From: Bostrychus sinensis
Lineage: Eukaryota; Chordata; Actinopteri; Gobiiformes; Eleotridae
Reading direction: 5' to 3'
Assembly: GCA_020698575.1 (NCBI GenBank)
Contig: CM036245.1
Coordinates: forward strand, 9,245,218-9,309,217
Length of the DNA stretch: 64,000 nt
Positions 55,001-61,000 of this stretch are shown in pieces; within the stretch, counting starts at the first letter, position 1, and each line of letters opens with the position of its first letter. The translations under genes and the position numbers were made by a program. Below the pieces are notes generated by a model. It had not been told where the DNA came from, searched no databases, and was given only the letters and a program-made list of their open reading frames with translations.

Positions 55001-58000
55001 AACGATATTATTGCGATATTTGAAAATAGAGCCTACTTTTTGAACATAGTAAGTTAAATTCACTACATTTCACAAAAATGTAAGTTCCTGTATTTACAAG
55101 TCAAAACAGAGACAAAATCAAAACTTAACACAGACTAAACCAGGAATAAAACAAGGCTACGCTGTGACTAAATTAATTAAATTACCACTAAACATTTTTA
55201 TTTAGTCACAACACATGTTCTTTTAAGGCTCAGGTGGAAAATGATTCTTCAGTATAAATCTCTGTCAGATGGAAGACCATACTGATATTGCTGATATTGC
55301 GATAACAATAATTTTGCGATATATTGTGCAGTCCTAGTAAACACACAACACATTTCCCCCTTTTTCCTGACCAGCAATACATGGTTCACCATAAGAGCCT
55401 TTAGAGACTATTTTATCACAGTTTGACACACCTGTTTAATCTCAAAAATAAACACATCTGACATATTATAGAACACGCTGCAGCCCTAGCAGTGCCGGAC
55501 CTGACGAGGTTGAGCATCATGGTCTCGATGCTGGCCTGTCCCAGGTGCTCGGAGCTGCCCTCTGTGTGGTTGTCCAGCAGGTTCTTCATGATGGCGATGG
55601 TCTGCTCCACAAACTGAGTGTTAGTGTCGTTAATGGGAACCTGAGGAGAGAGGGGGAAACAGATTTTAGGTTGAAAACGCATTTTAGTGACACACATGCA
55701 GCAAACTAAACTGACCACTGGCGAATCCTCTGCCTCCATCTAACTCTGCATCCTCATTGGTCTTCCTCTAGGCCTCCAACTCTAATCCAAGCATCCTTCT
55801 ATCCATGTAATCACTGTCCTAATAATCCTTTTGTCCTTGGCCCATTACTGATTGCTCTCCTCACATTTTCAATACCAAAATGAAAAGAAAATCTGTATTT
55901 ATTAACTCTTTAACTGCCAATCACAGAACATTGTGTCATTTGTGATATTACACTTCACCGCCAATCAAAGGGACTTCTGGATTTTTGTGTTTTTATTGCT
56001 ACTTGATACGGGGGGTTGCTGTGCACTTAGTAGAATATTAAACTACCGTATTTTCCGCACTATAAGTCGCACTTTTTTTTCATAGTGTGGCTAGGGGTGC
56101 GACGTATACTCAGGTGTGACTTATATATTAAAATATTTCAGGTGTTGGTTAGAGGGCGCTCTAGGCTTGTGTCCCAGCATCTGCTGCACCTGTACCACTG
56201 ACAATTTAAAATGTAAACATTACCACTAACAACTTAGGCTATAAAGACAACTGAGAAAGAGCGGAATAATTGGAAATGGAACTGATGCTGAGTCTGACGA
56301 CAGCCACGCAGAGGAGGAAGCGGCGCTTCGTCTACCTCCGGAGTTGGCGGAGTTGTTCAGAAGCGACACCGAGGATGAAGAATTTAAAGGATTTAGTGAT
56401 TAGGAGTGAGATGGTGAGTTTGGTGAACTTGTTATATTATGTTCGTTATGCTATAGTTATGTGAATAACTGTTAATATATTACGTTAACATACGAGACAC
56501 CTATTCAGTTCGTTGTTTATGCTTCATGTAGCTGAATAACCATCAATGTGTTACGTTAGCAAACCGCACACCTATTCAGCTGTTGTTCTCTATTCTATTA
56601 TTACTATAACTTGCCTTTCAAGATGAAATGTCTGTTCTTGGTGTCGAATTTTATGAAATCAATTTCCCCCCAAAAATGCGTCTTATAGTCCAGTGCGACT
56701 TATATATGTTTTTTCTTCTTCATTATGCATTTTTAGCTAGTGCGAATTATAGTCCGGAAAATACGGTACATAAAATCAAGCGAAGAAGAAACTTCTGGCA
56801 ACAGGACAGAATCCAACATTTCACACGTATGGCAGAGTTAGCGAGCCGAAAATATGCCTATCCCCAAAGGTTTACCCGTGAGGAAGACCCGGACCAGACC
56901 ATCAACATTTCAAACTTAGAGGACGACAAAAACTGGGCCAGAACCCGGTGAGGATGAAGAGGAAGACCACAGACAGCGCCCACAGCAGGACGAGCAGAGT
57001 CCAGTGTAGCACAAACAGGCTAAAGCTAATTTTATACAGTTTTTTCACTTTTGTCAGTTTGTGGTTGTGTGATGCATCTGATAACTTTATTTAACCCAGA
57101 CCAGAAAGCAGACAACGCAGCAGCTGCTCTCGTAATGGTAGTCATGCATCAGTATAAAAAACTAAATAAAAAATGGGAAGGAGGGGAAAAAAAAAAAAAA
57201 AAGAGTGCTCCAGTGGCTAAAAAATGTTTGCCTGGAAATTCGCCTTAGAATCAATTAGATTTCTAGGGTGGAGCAAACCCGAGTAAACGGACAGCGGAGT
57301 TAGCCAATCAGAAAATGGCGGATGTGAAGTTAACAAAGCGACAAGAAAGTGAGAAAGTAAACAAACGGAGTAGTGAAGCCACGAGGGAGGAACGAGGGAG
57401 TTATTTCAACATTACCGTACCATACTGCTGAATGAAACAAACTCTCGGCTCCTCGGTGCGCCATCTTGATTGTTGTCGGTGAGGAGACGCGTACAACTGA
57501 CGCTGCTCGCGAAGAACACGCGACTTAAATAAACCAATCAAAATGCACGGTACGGTTGGGATTTGAGTAAACCACTGCGGACGGCGGTGACCAGACTGAT
57601 ATTTCTCTGTAGAATAACACAGAGACATATCAGTCTGGATTTTCCAGGCAAAAAAAAAAAGTAAGATAAAATGTTTTGTATTCAAAATGTTAAAAATGTT
57701 TCAGTGCCTTTACCTAAATATAAGTATATATAAGATGCCTAAAAAATAATAATACTAATAAAAAAAAAGTTTTTCAAAAATGCATTTTTCTCAGCTTTTT
57801 GTCTGAAAATGTCAGTTTTTGGTGAAAACTGCCATCCTTCAGGTGTTAATAAAAAAGAACAAATGAACTTAGAATAAAATGCTTATTTTTTTACAATATG
57901 GCATTTAAACTTTAAATAAAATTATAGCACAACATTTTCTGTGGGACAGCAAAGTTTGTTGAAAATGACCAAAAACGCTGGCACTGGCTGGGAACTTTTT

Positions 58001-61000
58001 GAGAAAAAAACAGCATTTTTCACACTACACTAAAACTTCTGCACATTACATTTATATTTTTGCACACTTACGGGCCCCTGTGTGTCGAAAAACTTCCCGA
58101 TGCTGTTCCTGAGTTTGTTGAAGAGCATGGGGTACAAGGCGGGACTCAGCTCCAGTCCCAGCAGGTCCTTGACGTTGGTCCTCACGTGCAGACCGACCCG
58201 ATCGTGCCCGCAGACCAGCAGAGCCAGGAGCCGGTCCAGAAACCGGCTCACGGGGGACTCGCTGGAGGCGGCGGAGGAGCAGGAGGAGGAGGAGGAGGAG
58301 CCGAGGCCGACGGGACCTTCGCACGGGCCCATGGAGATCATGGAGGGCTTGCGTTCGGACATGGGGCCCATCGGCGGGCTGTAGGTGGCCGGGCCGGGGG
58401 TGCTCCTCTGATGCAGGCACACGCCGCCCAGAGCGCACAGGAAACCGGTCATGTTTATCCACTCCTGCTGCAAGAGGGGGCGGGACGGTACAGACGTTAC
58501 ACAAGCGGACGGTAAACAGGAACAGGTTTAGGATGGAGAACATTTTACAAGAGGTGACATCATGGTTAAATTCATCAAAATAACACTGCAAACTCTGAAC
58601 ATGTTGAAAACCTAAACCTTGCCTAAATCAGCTCTAAACCAAGATATAAAATATGGAGAAACACAAAAAAATGCATTACTGAATTAAGACAAAACAGTGA
58701 ACCAAACCAGGACTAAACAAGGACTAAAGCAGAGACTAAAGCCAGGACTAAAACCAGGTCTGAACCAAGAATTAATCCTGACTATAAAATGTAAAAAAAC
58801 AAAACAAAAAACAAACAAGTCTAAACAAGAACTAAAACCAGGAGCAAATCAGGCATTTTTCTGGACTAAACCAGGACTAAAACCAGGTCTTAACTAAGAA
58901 GCAATTAGGACTACACCATGTCTAAACCAGGACTAAACCAAAAATTGATCATGACTGCACCATGTCTATAAAATAAGTCTAAAACCAGGACTAAACAAGG
59001 ACAAAAATCAGGAGTTAATCCGGCATTAATCAGGACTAAAATAACTAAAAAGCCAGGGCTAAAACCAGGACTAAAACGAAGTCTAAATCAGGTCCTAACC
59101 AAGAATTAACCAGGACTAACCAAAACCAGGAATTAACCTGGACTAAAGCAAAGACTAAACTAGGACTAAACCAAGGACTAAACCAGGACTAAAGCAAGGA
59201 CTAAAGCAAGGACTAAACCAGGACTAAACCAAGGACTAAACCAGGACTAAACCAAGGACTAAACCAGGACTAAAGCAAGGACTAAAGCAAGGACTAAACC
59301 AGGACTAAACCAAGAAATAATCACCACTACACCATGTCTATAAGAATAAAAAACAGGACTAAACCAAGACTAAAACCAGGTCTAAACCAGAACTAAAATA
59401 GGACTAAACAAGAAATTAAGCAGGATTACACATTGTTTATAAACCAGGTCTAAACCGGGACTAAAATCAAGACATAAACTAGGACCTAACTGTGCCCAAA
59501 CCAGGACTAGGCAGTTGTCTAACATTTATAAAAACAAGTTACAAAAAAAAAGTACTCCCACCATACGATCACAGCATGGAAATGTAGAGAGGTGCATGTG
59601 ATCAACAGCATCTTTCATTCACTTTCCTGATTACTCCTCACACGTCTTTAACATTTACCTGTCCGTCATCAGCTTTGTTTTTGGGGAAGTTCAGGATCTG
59701 TTTTGTGACTTGGTCCCATTTGGTGTAAGTGTCCTCCCAGGCCTAAAAACAACAGACACAGAAAAAGAAATCATCAGGTCAGACTGGAAGCTTCTAAATG
59801 TGCAGCTGTGTTAAAATGTGAGGCAAAAGTAGAAGTTTGTACATCAATGTTTCCAGGAGTGGGATGTTCTATTCTCCTCAGCAAAGCCATGACTCTCTTC
59901 TGTAGTGTGGAGCGGCCTAAGAGAGAAAAAAATTATCACAGGTGGAAGAAGTGTCTAGAGTAAAAACAAACTAAAACAGAAAATATAAAATCCCTAATAC
60001 TGTATCCTCCTTAGAACCTGCCCTCCCACTTTTGGATCCTGACCAGAGGGCTGTCACAAAAGTCGCTCAGAAAAGCGAGACTTATGGCCTGACCTCCAGC
60101 CAGAGTTACCGTAAACGTCAGAGGTGTGCCTAAAGCTGTTCCATGAAGGCCACCTCCCACCTCCACAAACATCCCTTTAATTAAGAACGGCAAGACTAAC
60201 GCAGAAATACATCCCCTTACTCCTCAGCCCGAACGGAGAGAAGTTTAGAAAAATTCACTCTCACAAGGGAGCGAGTGAACTGTAGCGTTTGTGGCTCATG
60301 CCTGGTACACACGGCAAGATAATATGCCGATTTTTGACCGGATTCTCCCCTTCCGACAATCTTAAGGACGTCCCAATTATCACAATGGCACTAAAGATAA
60401 TCTGATTAGGGATGCACCGATACCGATACCAGTATCGGGTATCGGTACCGATACCATGTCCAAGTACTCGTACTCTTATTCATAAAAGTGGGCCAACAAC
60501 CGATACCATTTTACAGCGCTGTCACGTGACCTTCCCCTCTCAGCTGAGCAGTGAGAACCGAGTGGAAGGATTTCAAAGTCAACTGTATGGAGATAAAAGC
60601 AAAGCTGACTCTACATTCTACTCAACCAGACATCCCAAATCATACGTGAGTCCTAAAACTTAAGCAGTTGTACTTTTGTTGTCCTAGTTGTCCCGAAAAT
60701 GATATAAGCGCGAAGTGTGAAGCAGTTGTTGTCTGATAAAACATAAGAAGTACCGTTGCTAATTGTGTTAGCTGCTGTATGTCTTGGCAAATCTCCGCTG
60801 GTTATGCGCAGATGCTCAATCTCTCTTTAAAATTATTTTAGCGACTGAATAGAGGAGAATCTAAACTTTAAAATGAGGTATAACATGTCCATATTCAGCT
60901 AATTTTAGCCATGGTTAGCTGTGTTCAAACCACTCTGTTGTAAAAATAACTTAGCATCGCAGAGCGGGGATAGACGGCAAAAAGACGACGGTATGGGATG

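Noticed and set aside
58052..58591. 179-residue minus-strand frame overlapping NF1 exon 16
   Set aside because: It is a frame-shifted shadow of the exon. The exon's true frame matches neurofibromin.
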